Below are positions 23,288-34,991 of a stretch of DNA of 64,000 bases, in pieces (position 1 is the first letter of the stretch; every line of letters begins with the position of its first letter). The notes beneath the pieces were generated by a model that saw only the letters and a program-made list of their open reading frames with translations, made no database searches and was not told where the DNA came from. The stretch covers positions 27,210,562-27,274,561 of the forward strand of contig OX388347.1 in assembly GCA_947579665.1 (NCBI GenBank), read 5' to 3'. Position numbers and translations under genes: made by a program. Origin of the DNA: Sympetrum striolatum. Lineage: Eukaryota > Arthropoda > Insecta > Odonata > Libellulidae.

Positions 23288-25580
23288 AAAAATGGGTTTT
23301 TAGGATTTTTCTACAAAAGTTGAGCATGATAATAAGATGATTCCTTTTTATTTTTCTATCTTTGAGTTACTGTTACGCTGCTTCAATAGAACTTAACATA
23401 TATAATTGTGATTATAGCATTAAAACTCATATCGTTCTTTTTAATAGATCTTTAATTTTTTCTCTCGCCACGTAACTCCTAAAGAGAGATGCAAGTCAGA
23501 TTAACTTCCCTCCTCATCCAAAAGAGAGCAACAAATGAACTATTTGAACACCCAAGGATCTCAACTTCTGTTAATCTGAGCGAACTTTGACCGATATCGA
23601 GTCCTGTTTCGATATTTCTCTCAAAAGGCCCATAATTCTTTCGCTCCATTTTCCGATACATTTGTGGAAACACTAATAAATCGGCCCATAATTGGAGGGA
23701 TGCTGAGGTATAAAGTTCTCGGAATGGCTCAAGTTTTTCCATTAACGGATGCTCGCGAGAATGCGATTCGTCCCGTGACGTCACTGAGAATACAAACAAC
23801 GACGTCCCTGAACTAGAACTTTCCCATTCCATGGCCGATGCGCCTTCCGCAAGATTATTGAGGAAATCCAATGGAGTTTTTAGGAGAGCGAGCATCATCG
23901 TGCTACGTGGGATGGATCAGATATAAGGAAAAATTTCCCATAATCCAAAAGTCGAGTAAACACCAATATATTGAATTTGCAAAATATGGCGCGTGGTTTC
24001 CGCATGATGGTTATCTCAACGTCGATCACAGTCTTATCATTTGTTTTGGAGAATCTGAAACTGATATCATCGATTGAAATTCATTTTTTAGAGAAAATTT
24101 TCTGCGTCAGATAAATTTGGGAAATCCTATGGTGTTATATTGGAACCAAGCTAAAAGGACTTCAGATGAAGAATCTTTTAATTTGTGTCAATTGATGTGC
24201 CTATATGCTGAATTAGTGTTTGGCCAACTATGTTTAAAATACAATATGTTAAAGGATCCGTCACATTAAGTGAGTCTGCTTTAGGGACTAGTGTATAATT
24301 ACCACGAATATTTCCATACAAATTAATTTACTGTGTCCGATTTCGCTAGTTTATTTTCACAATGTAATAGGAAATACTAAATGTAATGCAATTAACAAAC
24401 TATTTGAAATGTATGGTTATCTGTGCTCCTCGTTGAACTGCGATTTACTGAAAACCAGCAATAATAATATAGTTTCATGAAAATCCACATATTTTAGTTT
24501 GGCGTTATTTACTACATCTGTTAGAAAAATGAACACCAGTAATAGTGTCTTCCTCGCCCTGCCTGGAAGCACTAAACTGCCAGAACAGTTTAAATCACAA
24601 GGTGCTAATTTATCAAATATGTCCTTTGATAAAGGAATGCATTGTACTTTTAATGCCTCCTTTAAAATTTTGACTCTTCCTGCTGACTTTCGGTACCATA
24701 ATACGAATCTACGACAGTTGTTTTTACGTTCACTTATTCTTCCCCAAATTGTGCTCCTATTATGTTTAAATGTTGTTAGAACAACTATATAAAATACTTT
24801 ATCGCTAGATTGATTAAAATGAGAAATTTTTACTTTAAAGAGAGCTAATTGGGAAAAGAATCTTTCCTACGCAGCGATAGATCCATCATCTTCTACCGAC
24901 AACTTTGATGTCATGTTTTTCTATGGTCTTTATCGTTAGACTTGAAGCATTTGTGAGAAACAAATCTCTTTTAATTCACTGGTTACACGTTTTTCTCCAA
25001 ACCATCAGAAGCAGGTTTGATAACTGAACGTTAAGATCTCCTCGTGCATAAAATCAGCGTTGTGGCACACCTAACAGCGTAAAGGGGTGACGTTCTGAAG
25101 AAAGTGAGTTCAAACCAAAGTTGTGGCTCACCACCAATTTCAAAGCACTAAACCACATTAGTCTTTGCTAGTCGTCAAGTAAAGTCCCTCTCCGAACGAA
25201 AGGAATAGAGAATCTTCAATAATAATACAATTAAATATGAAATTAAATGCAATTATAGGATAAATGTCATAATGAGGTAGCATCAGTGCTGATTTGCTTT
25301 GCAAACTTAGCGCATGACTGATTGCTTAGCAAACATTGAACAATTAAAAATTATGAATGCGGAAAAATTTTTCGCTGTTGATGCAATTTTTACTTCACCA
25401 ATACTTGAACTGTCCGTAACATGTTCCAAGTATGAACATTCGCTAAATCTCGGTATGGCTCAACGATATGACACATTTGTTGTTCCTTCACATTATATTC
25501 GTTTAAATACGCATCTAGTCAGCTGATTTCTTTTGCCTCGAACATAAATATTTATCTTTTTTTTATTTTTTTGTTTCCAG
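23288..25580. other. Non-coding stretch upstream of the first nompC exon seen
   Basis: It contains a minus-strand frame of 139 codons (23479-23898) and a + strand frame of 97 codons (24499-24792). Neither is recognisable and neither has clear splice sites. The last 25 nt before 25581 form the polypyrimidine tract and acceptor of exon a. Confidence 0.4.
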
Positions 25581-25784
25581 GCAGGAAAGATCCCATTGCT
25601 ATTAGCTGTGGAGTCTGGGAACCAGTCGATGGTGAGGGAGCTTCTGGGCTCCCTCACTCAGGAGCAGCTGAAGACGGTGACTGAGAGAAAGGGGGACACG
25701 GCGCTCCATCTTGCCGCCAGGAGGAAAGATGTGGACATGCTGCGGATCCTCGTCGACTATGGAACCAACGTGGATATACAAAAC
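25581..25784 (+). CDS. nompC: nompC exon a (ankyrin repeats), internal coding exon
   Basis: This exon encodes 68 residues. It opens with AGKIPLLLAVESGNQSMV, which is strongly NompC-like, and continues with a full repeat, GDTALHLAARRKDVDMLRIL, ending ...NVDIQN. The acceptor is a long T-rich tract ending in tttccag, and the donor is aaac|gtgagt (phase 0). A second AG lies 4 nt inside (ccag|gcag|gaaag), so the true start could be 25585, which would change the entry phase. Only the upstream exon, absent here, can settle this. No upstream exon was found in the preceding 25.6 kb, so this is the first visible exon and not the start of the gene. Confidence 0.93.
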
Positions 25785-28207
25785 GTGAGTGGATTCCTTG
25801 TTGAGGATATCGGAAGACAACCTCCTCCCTCCTCCTTATCTTATCGGAATTCTCGCAAGATTGCGTTCACAACGAATCTTAGAAAGATGTGGAGATTTAT
25901 TTACGCCAGTTTATGATGTGTTTTTCCGTTATATATTTTTAAATAACGGATCTACAAGCTTAAGTACTGATTTTATGTTTTAAACGTTACTGAGTGCACT
26001 TTAAGTGGGGAGTTTAAGAAGATGTATATTTTCCGCGAATTTCACTAAATTCTGCTTGAAAGTGAAAATAAATCAAACTTACATCTATCTATCTCTTCTA
26101 AATTTATATAAAAATCTTAAATTTAACGTTTAAAAATATCTTGAATATTCTGGCACTAATTATCTGAAACACAGGTTCCTATCAGATGTGTTTTCAATTA
26201 ATGATACATATTGTACCTTATAGTTCAGCCTTCTTTCACCTTGTCGGTAATTAAGGTGTACGAGATATTTATATATTTAGTGTTCAAATAGAATGTTCGT
26301 TAAATTTGTGAGATTCATCAAGATTTCAAGAATCATTTGATTACATTAAGAAACATTTTATAAACGTTGTTGCAATTATAGCGATAGCAGAAAATATATA
26401 TGAAATTGCTACTGTTTTGAAGACTCTAAATTCAATTAGCTTGAAGAATATCAGAAGTTATATTACACTTTCATGATTCGTTTCAAATAATAAAATGCTA
26501 ATTAGTAAAATATAGCGCTCTTTTTCCTAATTCTACTAGAATTTGGGGTAAAAGCAATGTTTTGTATCATACATCAATAACGTTAATATATATTAGACAA
26601 ACATCAAGCGGCAGTAGTGTTTGTAACGTACGCGAAGTAAAACCAAACAGCAAACTCTTGTGACATCAGTAATCAAAATGTCAACTATAGCGTATCTAAC
26701 CGTTTGGATTAAATTTGTCCTTCGCCTGAAGATCGGATAAGATAATAATGATTCATTGAGGATAAAGTTTGGCAATTAGCATTCTAAGGAAAGTTCCTCG
26801 TGAGCAAACATCTCCACAAATAAAGTGTACTGTGAACAAATACTTTGCACTCGATAAATTTAAAAGTGAAATTAGGTGTCTATTTTTTTATCCTCCGCAT
26901 CGTACATAAGCTTTGACTTTAATTTGCTTTGTATAGTAAAACTAACGATAATTATATAAAAATGAAATTGACATGACTAGGACTCGAAGGCAGATCTCCG
27001 TGAAAAACAATGTTCTTCAGATAATTCTATGAGAAAGTTAATTTTTAAAGCGAATAATTGCTTTAATTAAAACTATGACGTTATTAAAACAATTAAAAAA
27101 TAGGAAAAGGTTTCATTAAAAGTATCATTATTTATTTCTTTACTCAATTTGCCCACTAGGAGAAATCTCGAGATGGAAAAGTACACAGTGACTTCAAAGT
27201 TACATAATACGTCAAGGGCATACTATAAATTTTCACTTCTTTAAAGATCTATATACTTTATCTCTCCAGGGATTAAGGATGATGAAACTACTTGCCAGGT
27301 ATCGTATAGTTTCCTAGAATTCCTTATCGGCTTTGGAAGAAAAAGTTGACCGTATCAAGGTTATAAAAGTGTCTCTTTCTCCGATCGCGCAATAATTATG
27401 GGCGTAACATCTATTTTACTCCGTTCTACGTACTGTATTGCGCCTTTGAGTCTGTTTTAAACTATACAAAGCGATCGTAAAAGTAAAGCAACCGAAGGTT
27501 ATTTATGGACACGTACTCCAAATCAAAATATATCGATACTGGATTCCATTCTGTTTTTGTGGTCAAGCATCGTAATTTAAATCGTTGAATTCGAAGTATG
27601 ACGAAGAATATTAATTTATCTTTCGATGAACACTCATTTGCTACGGAATAACAAAAAATATCTCTTCTGTTTATTTCAGTGGTAATAATTATTTAAGTTG
27701 CTATCGTGGCCTACGCTATTAATTTACATACAAAATGAGAAATTATAACTCTAATTAAACATAGATTTTTCGATGAATTAATTCTTATTAAGGAGGTTAA
27801 ATTAAGCCATTGAGTATATATGGACACAAATGATTCCGCGAAAACTAATTTGTATTGATTTGTTCCAAATGAATTTAATAGCCCATCTTCAATTTTGTTT
27901 CACGCATTTCTTATTTTTCATACAATGCCTGTTTTAACCATGATGTAATATTTAATAAATTTTAGAAACTAATGACTGAATAAATTATTCTGTAGATTTA
28001 GAATGTTAAACAGTAAATTAATACGTAAATAAACTATCATCAGAAGCCTATCAATTCACTTGTATTCCCAAAAATGTGAACTATTGTTCTATTTGAAAAT
28101 TGTCTTGCAACTTTAGTTCTCTCAAGATCTCGTAGATATTTTTTCAAAAAAATCATAAATTGAGATGGGGATCATTAATTAAATTCATATTTTGCTTATT
28201 TATTTAG
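25785..28207 (+). other. nompC: nompC intron 1
   Basis: This is a GT-AG intron of 2423 nt (gtgagt...tatttag). It is AT-rich. The exon a reading frame stays open for about 40 codons past the donor before it stops, so the donor is placed by family alignment and not by a stop. I see no clear mobile element or other gene inside. Confidence 0.85.
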
Positions 28208-28313
28208 ACTGAAGGCCAAACTGCTCTACATATTGCTTCCGCCGAAGGAGATGACGCGCTCGTCAAGTACTTCTACAGTGTTCGAGCCAGTGCTTCCATT
28301 ACTGATTTTGAAG
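28208..28313 (+). CDS. nompC: nompC exon b (one ankyrin repeat)
   Basis: This 106-nt exon is one ankyrin repeat. It reads TEGQTALHIASAEGDDALVK and then YFYSVRASASITDFE. The YFY.VRASASI stretch is characteristic of NompC. The acceptor is tatttag|act and the donor is gaag|gtaatt. The exon ends in phase 1, and its last G combines with AT of the next exon to make the Asp codon before RTPMHLAAE. Exon a joins in phase 0, giving ...VDIQN-TEGQTALH. Confidence 0.93.
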
Positions 28314-28486
28314 GTAATTATTGTTAAGGAGATTATCCATTAGAAAAGTGCTACATGATGCGGTATCCCTGGCCTACTATGCAAAACAACGGTACTAGTT
28401 GTTTGAAATTATTAGGTGTTGTTTTAATGTACCACCTTTCAGAAAATTTCTCTTTCTCAGAGGTTGACTTATTTGAATTGTATATA

Positions 28487-29761
28487 AGGTAATTCCGAGT
28501 GAGATGCCCCACCGGGAGAGATGTCCCAGTAGTCGTAGTATTTTTAAGAAAAACCACAAGATTACTCTACTGACGGTGTTAATGAGTTAGTCGAAAGGCA
28601 CCTGTCTATCTGCAAAAGTTTCACGGCTATTAATTCTTTTTACGCAATTTTATAGCATCATTTCAAGTAGGTACTGTTTTTTCTGCCCTGTTATAAGATA
28701 GAGTATGTTTCTGGTTGGCATCTGTTTAAATGTTGGAATATTTTGAATTAAAGGGCTAAAAATTGTAGCTATAGGTTCATCTAATATCCACGTGCAGTGA
28801 CTGACCATCTTGGACTAAGTGTAGCCCCACTGGCTGTAAGGGCATCTCTCCCGCACTGAAAGGAGAGACGAAGGAGTGAGGCCCCACCTCTTCTCGGGAT
28901 GGATGCCCCAGTGCTATCTTTAGGTGTATGTGCCCTATTAGTATCAATTTAACTTTAAAGTGATACTGATTAAGGGTTTCTTCAAGAAAACGTTTGTTAT
29001 CTACATTAAAATTTCAATTCGAATTTAAATCCACAGTCGAATGCATTTTATGCACGATCAAAAAATGAGGTATTGTTTAGTAAGCACTAGGGTGGAGCGT
29101 TTTGCCACTTTTTTTCTGATCGAAATGTAATACCCGGCAAAAGTAGCCCGCTCACATGAACCTTATGAATATGAAGTTTTTTTAGAAATCAAAAAATATC
29201 TTCTGTGAGAAATTTTTCCTCGAAGTTTCGAAATTTCGAAAAACATCAAAAACGTTATAAATTTTTTTACGGTTAAAACGACAATATTTTGTGTTTAATC
29301 TAGCCCCTATTCATACTAGATGCTAACTTCATTATAATTTTAAATGGTTATTGTTCTCTAAATGTACTACAATTTTGGCTAAATTTTTGCAAATTTATGA
29401 AACTTCAAAATAGGTTTTAAATTTACCTTAAATATTAAGTGATGTACTAATTTCAAGTTAAATTTAACAATTTTGTTATATAACAAGCGCTTTCAAGATT
29501 AAATTCAGTTTAAGCTAATGGGACATCCCTCCCACAGAGGTGGGGCGTCTCACCCGGACACTCGTGATAGATGGCAAAATGCATGGATGCAGAAAAAATT
29601 CAATATTTTGGGTGGAAATGTTTTTAAACAAAATTCATTTATATGCTGTTAATAACCAATAAATTTTATATTCTACCACGGAGTTTCACATTCTTGTTTA
29701 CACTGTAAATTATTGTTATGAAGTATTTTCCTTAGGTGGGGCATCTCTACCGGAATTACCT
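28487..29761. mobile_element. 1.3-kb DNA-transposon-like element with 27-bp terminal inverted repeats
   Basis: The left end begins aggtaattccgagtgagatg followed by ccccacc. The right end on the opposite strand reads aggtaattccggtagagatg followed by ccccacc. The arms differ at only a few positions. TA lies on both flanks (28485-28486 and 29762-29763). GGGGCATCTC-like motifs recur inside (28850-28915 and 29520-29555). No long frame is present, so it is non-autonomous. The TA target suggests the Tc1/mariner side, but the ends are not ones I can assign. Confidence 0.6.
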
Positions 29762-32049
29762 TATGTTATCTCGATTTCGATCCTTTTTTTAATCTGAATA
29801 GTACGAAATTTGTTAATATTTACTAACTAAAAATTGTTAGGGATTCCTACACGAGTTTCACGAATAAAACGATGAAATATTTCGTTTGAATCAATGTCAT
29901 AAGAATATATGCTGGTAAATGTGTCATCATCTCCCGCTAAATGATCATGTGTATTCATTTAATAATCCATCTCAAAATTTTTAATTATTTTATTTCTTAT
30001 TAACAATCTTAAATCTACCGAGTTATACCAGATTTCAAATTTTCAATTTTTTACGAAATTTATTTTATGCTCTCTAGATTGATTTCCAATGATCTCGGTA
30101 GTTAAGATCCGATTAGCATATTTTGTATCGATCTGTGAATGAAAGTGATCTTATTTTAGACGCTTCGCTGCTCTTGATCCTAAAATAACTCACTTCCATT
30201 AAGCTACAAATTCAGATGCATCAAATCGTGTTCCTCTAATCATATTTTAATGAACCTTGAGATTCACTGATTTGCATACCCACATTTATACCATTGGCGA
30301 GATATTTGTACTTTTTATTTTGTTGACTTTCGTTTTTAAGCTTTCTCCGGGTCACATCGTTTAAGTTGACTCTATTTTAAAAACTTCTTATTAGATTATC
30401 CCTTTAACTCGTTTATCTATGGATTTTTACTCTAAGGCTTATCAAACTTTTCAGTACTTAAGCGTTCAGCAAATATTGGCGATAGTGAGTGCTGGATTTG
30501 GGTTTAATATGCCTACTTCAATTCTTATAACGGAACTCTTATCGTACTGAAATTGAAGGTTATCCAATACTATCGATTCTTGCCTGAAAAAGATTTCTCA
30601 TCCGACCGGAATATTCATAAAGTAATAAAACAAATGTTACATTTAGCAACTCTAATTTATTTTTTTTGTCTTTAGAGTTTTATTTTTATGGCATTTTCAT
30701 CGAGTGATTACATTTATACATCTTGATAAGTTTGACACAGAGCCTATCTTCGTTGATTGAATTAAGTGATCGCTTTTAATTCCAAATTCTAATATGTTAG
30801 ATGCTATAAAAGATGTAAAGTAATCATTCGACATTTCAATGAATGCATTTTCTGTAAGATATTAATATGTTGTGATTGGCAACTGGAACAGTTTTCTGAT
30901 TATCTTATAAATTTAAAAATTAGATAAATTCAAGGAGTTTTTAATGAGGCGAATGATTATGTATTTAGAATTTAATTTAATAAGTAATTAAGTTTAGTTA
31001 AACTGAGTGAGTTTATTTAAAATACGTTTTATTCTAATAATATTTATTTCAACTTCGACTCCCATGTTCAATTTATGTAATTTGAGTACTATAAATCGTA
31101 TTTGTCATTTCATTATTACTTTAAGTTTTTGAGTAAAATATTTATGTTTTAATTACCCTATCCTCATTTATCTTAATAATTAGATTCACTAATTAAATTT
31201 ACTATTCAACTATTGAGTACAGTTAGAATGTTCGTCCTCATACTTAAATTCATCGTGTAATCACTAGGACTCGATTTGACCTGTTGATGGGGTTTATTGC
31301 GTGACTCGAGTTAAACGGCGCACCTCTAATGAGTTCACGGATTCTCTGCTCCTTCTTTCGAACGGATTACACGCACTTCTCCTCTTCACGCTACCGTACG
31401 TCTTAATTAAACTTACGTAAACAGCTCAAGCGAGGTCATGTTGACTCTATTTGCTTTGATTTCTAGGAAATAGGATAAATAATTTCCCATGGGATTTCAT
31501 AGAAATGTCAGGAGGTTTCCTTCTAAGCCATAAGCTAATTCAAAAATTAATTCCTACTCCTTTGTTTTACTGAAATCTCGAAAAATTCTATTCTCGTGAC
31601 AAAACATCTAATCTCCGAAAGAAGCGATGGATTACTAATGGCATAAATGATGATAAGCTCTAAATTTATAAGTTACTGCAATAAGAATCGGTTATTAACG
31701 TGATTGTTATGATAGTTGATGAAATAACTTCAGTTGCTGGCTATACATCCAAATAAGTCATTTGGTAGGGAATATTACAAATGTTGAGAATTTGAGAAAA
31801 TAAATTGTATAAACGAAAAACGATATGTAAAACAACTCAGATATGAACTTATGATAAATCGAATGAATGAATAGTGAAGAATATGAAAACAAGCATATGA
31901 TTTGATGTTTATGCGTGCTAACACATGAATTTTCCAAATGATATATGTATTTACTACTTTTGGTGAATTCTATGATCAATCGATTCGGCCGAGATGTTGT
32001 GGAAAGACAGAATTGAAAATAGATTTTTACTTTTCCACAAGGTTTTTAT

Positions 32050-32093
32050 TTAGGAACTACCGGTTTCGGTACATTACCATCGTCAGGTTCACA
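32050..32093 (-). ncRNA. Hammerhead-ribozyme-like motif, left arm (minus strand)
   Basis: This is the mirror copy of the motif at 32188-32230, with core tcgtcag on the + strand at 32080-32086, tttc at 32064-32067 and accggt at 32059-32064. All core positions match the other copy. Transcription through the insertion on either strand would therefore contain one ribozyme-like fold. Confidence 0.5.
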
Positions 32094-32187
32094 CACAGCT
32101 GAATCATCAAACTGCCGAGGCATACATTGTAATTTGATTAATTCCAAATTACAATGTATGCCTCGGCAGTTTGATGATTCAGCTGTT

Positions 32188-32230
32188 TGTGAACCTGACG
32201 ATGGTAATGTACCGAAACCGGTAGTTCCTA
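32188..32230 (+). ncRNA. Hammerhead-ribozyme-like motif, right arm
   Basis: The core ctgacga (32195-32201, fitting CUGANGA) is followed by a 4-bp stem II (ggta/tacc with loop atg, 32203-32213), GAAA at 32214-32217, a minimal palindromic stem III (accggt, 32217-32222), and a predicted cleavage site after A32223. Stem I is closed by gaac (32191-32194) with gttc (32224-32227). One extra T (32202) sits between the core and stem II, so activity is uncertain. The very short stem III fits the Penelope/retrozyme type, which is thought to act as a dimer. Confidence 0.55.
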
Positions 32231-32378
32231 AATAAAAACCTTTGAGGAAAAGTAAAAATCTATTTTCAATTTGGTGAATTCGTTAAATAAGACTTCCTAA
32301 AATAAAGGTTTCTTTTCCTAAAGAAACCCGTTTCTTATAATCGTTGCTTTGATTTCTAAATTACTCTTTTTCCCACAG

Positions 32379-32575
32379 ATCGTACGCCAATGCACTTGGC
32401 AGCGGAAAAAGGCCATGCTTCGGTCATCGAACTTCTTGCGGATAAATTTAAGGCGTCCATTTACGAAAGGACAAAAGATGGCAGCACCCTTATGCACATA
32501 GCATCTCTAAATGGCCATGCGGATTGTGCCATGATGCTATTTAAGAAGGGAGTGTACCTACATATGCCAAACAAG
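32379..32575 (+). CDS. nompC: nompC exon c (two ankyrin repeats)
   Basis: The acceptor is tcccacag|at and the donor is aacaag|gtgagc. After the split Asp codon the exon encodes RTPMHLAAEKGHASVIELLA and then the near-invariant DKFKASIYERTKDGSTLMHI block, and it ends ...YLHMPNK in phase 0. That covers two full ankyrin repeats. The near-identity of this block to other insect NompC proteins, as I remember them, is the strongest evidence for the gene assignment. Confidence 0.95.
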
Positions 32576-34170
32576 GTGAGCAATCAATAATATAATCGAA
32601 TAGCAACGTAATTGAACTTTTATCATTCTTTAACTTTCCAATAGACAATTACGACTGCAATAAAAAACTGTGAATTATTGTATTCCTTCTGTATGAAATT
32701 AATACATTATTTTAGTTTTATCATTTCTTGTCTTAAGATTATTGCCCTTTTCTTCTAACTTTTTGGATGTTGTTTGCTTCCATATTGCGTCAACGTTTTA
32801 TCTTTAAGTTAGTTTAATTCTGAAAGCCTTGTGAAGAGCTATTCAAATGAGCTACTATATACTTAAAAAATAAATTACGTAATTTATCTTCAACATCTAA
32901 TAGATACATAAGAGGCGCTTAAATACCAGCAAAATAGTGGATAAACTCGTTTGTAAGCTTTAGTTATTATCAATTATGACGATTCCTCAGATCCTGGTCC
33001 TGATGCCAGTTTAGTAAACTTTGAAGATGCATTTATTGAGAATAGAAATATAATTTCACAAATGTTTTTGAATTGATGTAAAAGCTAATTATTTTTGCTT
33101 TTATATTAAATATATCTTCTATTTAATCACTTTCCGTTGAAATAGTTACGCCATATCCACAAATGAATACATTACGTCATTGTTCCCTGAATTACCCGCA
33201 ACACACTATGCATGGCGCCTGTTCATAAACAACCCGCGCCTCTTGTATGTATTACTTTTGTCTGTTCACCAGGCGCCGATTACTACCTTCAGAAACTAAT
33301 TCTTGACGGAGTAGTATTACCTGTAGAGTTCATGAGTTAATTCCTCAAAATTAAAACCAATAGATAAACAGACCTATGGTAATATTGTTTTAATCTCCTC
33401 CTTAGATACAGTGATCATTTTCCAGATGGTTGATGAAAGAGTTAAAATTATATAATTGAATAGTTTCCAATGTTAACTTTTACTCACAAATTATCTGCAG
33501 CCTTTTATAAATACTCAAGTGTATTTACTTAATCGAGGAAGGTTCGTAAGGTCTTTACTTATCTCTTGAAGTAAGCCATCCAAATGGTGGCTGGTTGTAA
33601 CACAAATGCTCCTGGACAAGGAAGTAGTATTTAGAGTTAAATGAAGTACTTAAATGTATGCATGATAGTGAAATGACTATGAGTAACATTAAAAGAATTA
33701 ACTATTTTAGAAAGCTCTACAACCTCTCTTTATCCTTACGTTTGTATATCAGACCGGTAAAATAATAAATAACTTTAATATAATGATTGCATCCATCCAA
33801 GAATACCATTAGTACACTCAGGCCCAATAGAGTACAAGTTTCATTTTCTGTTGAGATTCAGTGAAAGAATTTCTAAAGTAAGTTTAACAAGGAATATCTT
33901 AAAATGTATTAAAACAATTCAACATAAACGTGGAAAATTTTTTCTGAGTTAATATAAAATAAACACACAGGAGGGTAATGGATGGTTTATCACATAAAAA
34001 TGTTTTATAGTAGCGACAAAATATAGCTATGAACCAACTGTTTAAAGGACAAATTTACAGGAATTCATATTGATGAAGGGAAATAAGTTTTTATTTCTGA
34101 CATCTAGCACACGAGTAGCTACATTGGTGAATGCCACTTTCTCATTTCTGTGATTTATCGAAATCTACAG
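32576..34170 (+). other. nompC: nompC intron 3
   Basis: This is a GT-AG intron of 1595 nt (gtgagc...ctacag). It is AT-rich, and I see no gene or repeat in it. Confidence 0.85.
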
Positions 34171-34269
34171 GCTGGAGCAAGGAGCATTCATACAGCTGCC
34201 AAGTACGGTCATGTGGGAATAATCAGCACACTGATCCAGAGAGGAGAGAAAGTCGATGTGACAACTCAT
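34171..34269 (+). CDS. nompC: nompC exon d (single ankyrin repeat)
   Basis: This exon is exactly 33 codons, one ankyrin repeat. It reads AGARSIHTAAKYGHVGIIST and then LIQRGEKVDVTTH. The acceptor is tctacag|gct. The donor chosen is cat|gtacgt because it joins in phase 0 to DNYTALHIAVE of the next exon, as the family requires. A better-looking donor (gtaagc) begins only 4 nt downstream, and using it would shift the frame. Confidence 0.93.
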
Positions 34270-34897
34270 GTACGTAAGCCGTTGGGTCTCCCATTCACCT
34301 CCCCCAAGCACCTGTTGGATCTTGAAGAAAAAGAGCACACTCTTTTATCATTTAATTACATCATCTTTCCATAAGATGGGTTTCATTTCACATATGGAAT
34401 GAGCACTAATGTATTGAACCATTATGTAAAAACTAACAATCATCAGAAAAGTTAAATATTAGTTACTTTTATATATATTACGACTTGTTTCGAATTATAA
34501 GTTAACCATCAGTTGATGTAGATCCTACAATATATATTTAACTCTTGAATGAGTAGTTTGAGAGCTGCAAAAGTAAATAACAAATAACCAACTTGAAATG
34601 TTGCGTGTTGAATATTGATTCATCCTTGCGAGGTATCTCTAAAGTGAAGGTCTTAAAAACCAATTTTATCATAGCATTTAATCGCAGTCAGTAGTGAAGA
34701 GGTAAAAATTTTAAGTTCTTCAATGTGGAGGACATTATGTTGGAAATTAAGCCGCTTTAGTCGGAAGACTCCATCTCTGTCGGACATGAAAAAGCTTTCT
34801 AATTCGCCCTTCAACTTGGAACTTTCGAGTCAATCCCTCTCAAATTCCGAACCTCTTTAACCTCCCCTCTAACCTCCGTTCTGGGAAATATTTTCAG
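34270..34897 (+). other. nompC: nompC intron 4
   Basis: This is a GT-AG intron of 628 nt (gtacgt...ttcag), with two overlapping donors at its start (gtacgt at 34270 and gtaagc at 34274). The 3' part has a long pyrimidine-rich run (34800-34897). Confidence 0.85.
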
Positions 34898-34991
34898 GAT
34901 AACTACACAGCCCTGCACATAGCTGTCGAATCTGCCAAACCGGCGGTGGTGGAAACTTTGCTCGGATACGGTGCTGAGGTGCACGTTAGAG
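34898..34991 (+). CDS. nompC: nompC exon e (single ankyrin repeat)
   Basis: The acceptor is ttttcag|gat and the donor is agag|gtgaga. The exon encodes DNYTALHIAVESAKPAVVET and then LLGYGAEVHVR plus the first base of a Gly codon (phase 1). It is one ankyrin repeat and matches NompC closely. The intron in front of it (628 nt) is the shortest of the seven. Confidence 0.94.

Larger units (their letters stand above)
31971..32281. mobile_element. Insertion carrying inverted hammerhead-like ribozymes (Penelope/retrozyme type)
   Basis: A 12-bp direct repeat, tttggtgaattc, lies at 31959-31970 and again at 32270-32281 and behaves as a target-site duplication. Between them are about 40 bp of unique sequence and a 261-bp inverted repeat (arms 32011-32136 and 32145-32271, 8-bp spacer). 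The arms are nearly identical, with one mismatch in the gttcac(a)cacagctg part and two differences near ttttccacaagg. Each arm carries a hammerhead-like core. Penelope-like elements and retrozymes are known to carry such ribozymes. No coding frame remains. Confidence 0.65.
28314..32378 (+). other. nompC: nompC intron 2, with two mobile-element insertions
   Basis: This is a GT-AG intron of 4065 nt, the longest of the enclosed introns. It holds the 1.3-kb TA-flanked inverted-repeat element (28487-29761) and the hammerhead-bearing inverted repeat (31971-32281). The second lies only about 100 nt upstream of the acceptor of exon c. The remaining sequence is AT-rich with nothing recognised. Confidence 0.85.

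Noticed and set aside
23479..23898. 139-codon minus-strand frame
   Set aside because: I could not find domains or convincing splice sites. It is mentioned only as a neighbour of the 21761-22066 segment.
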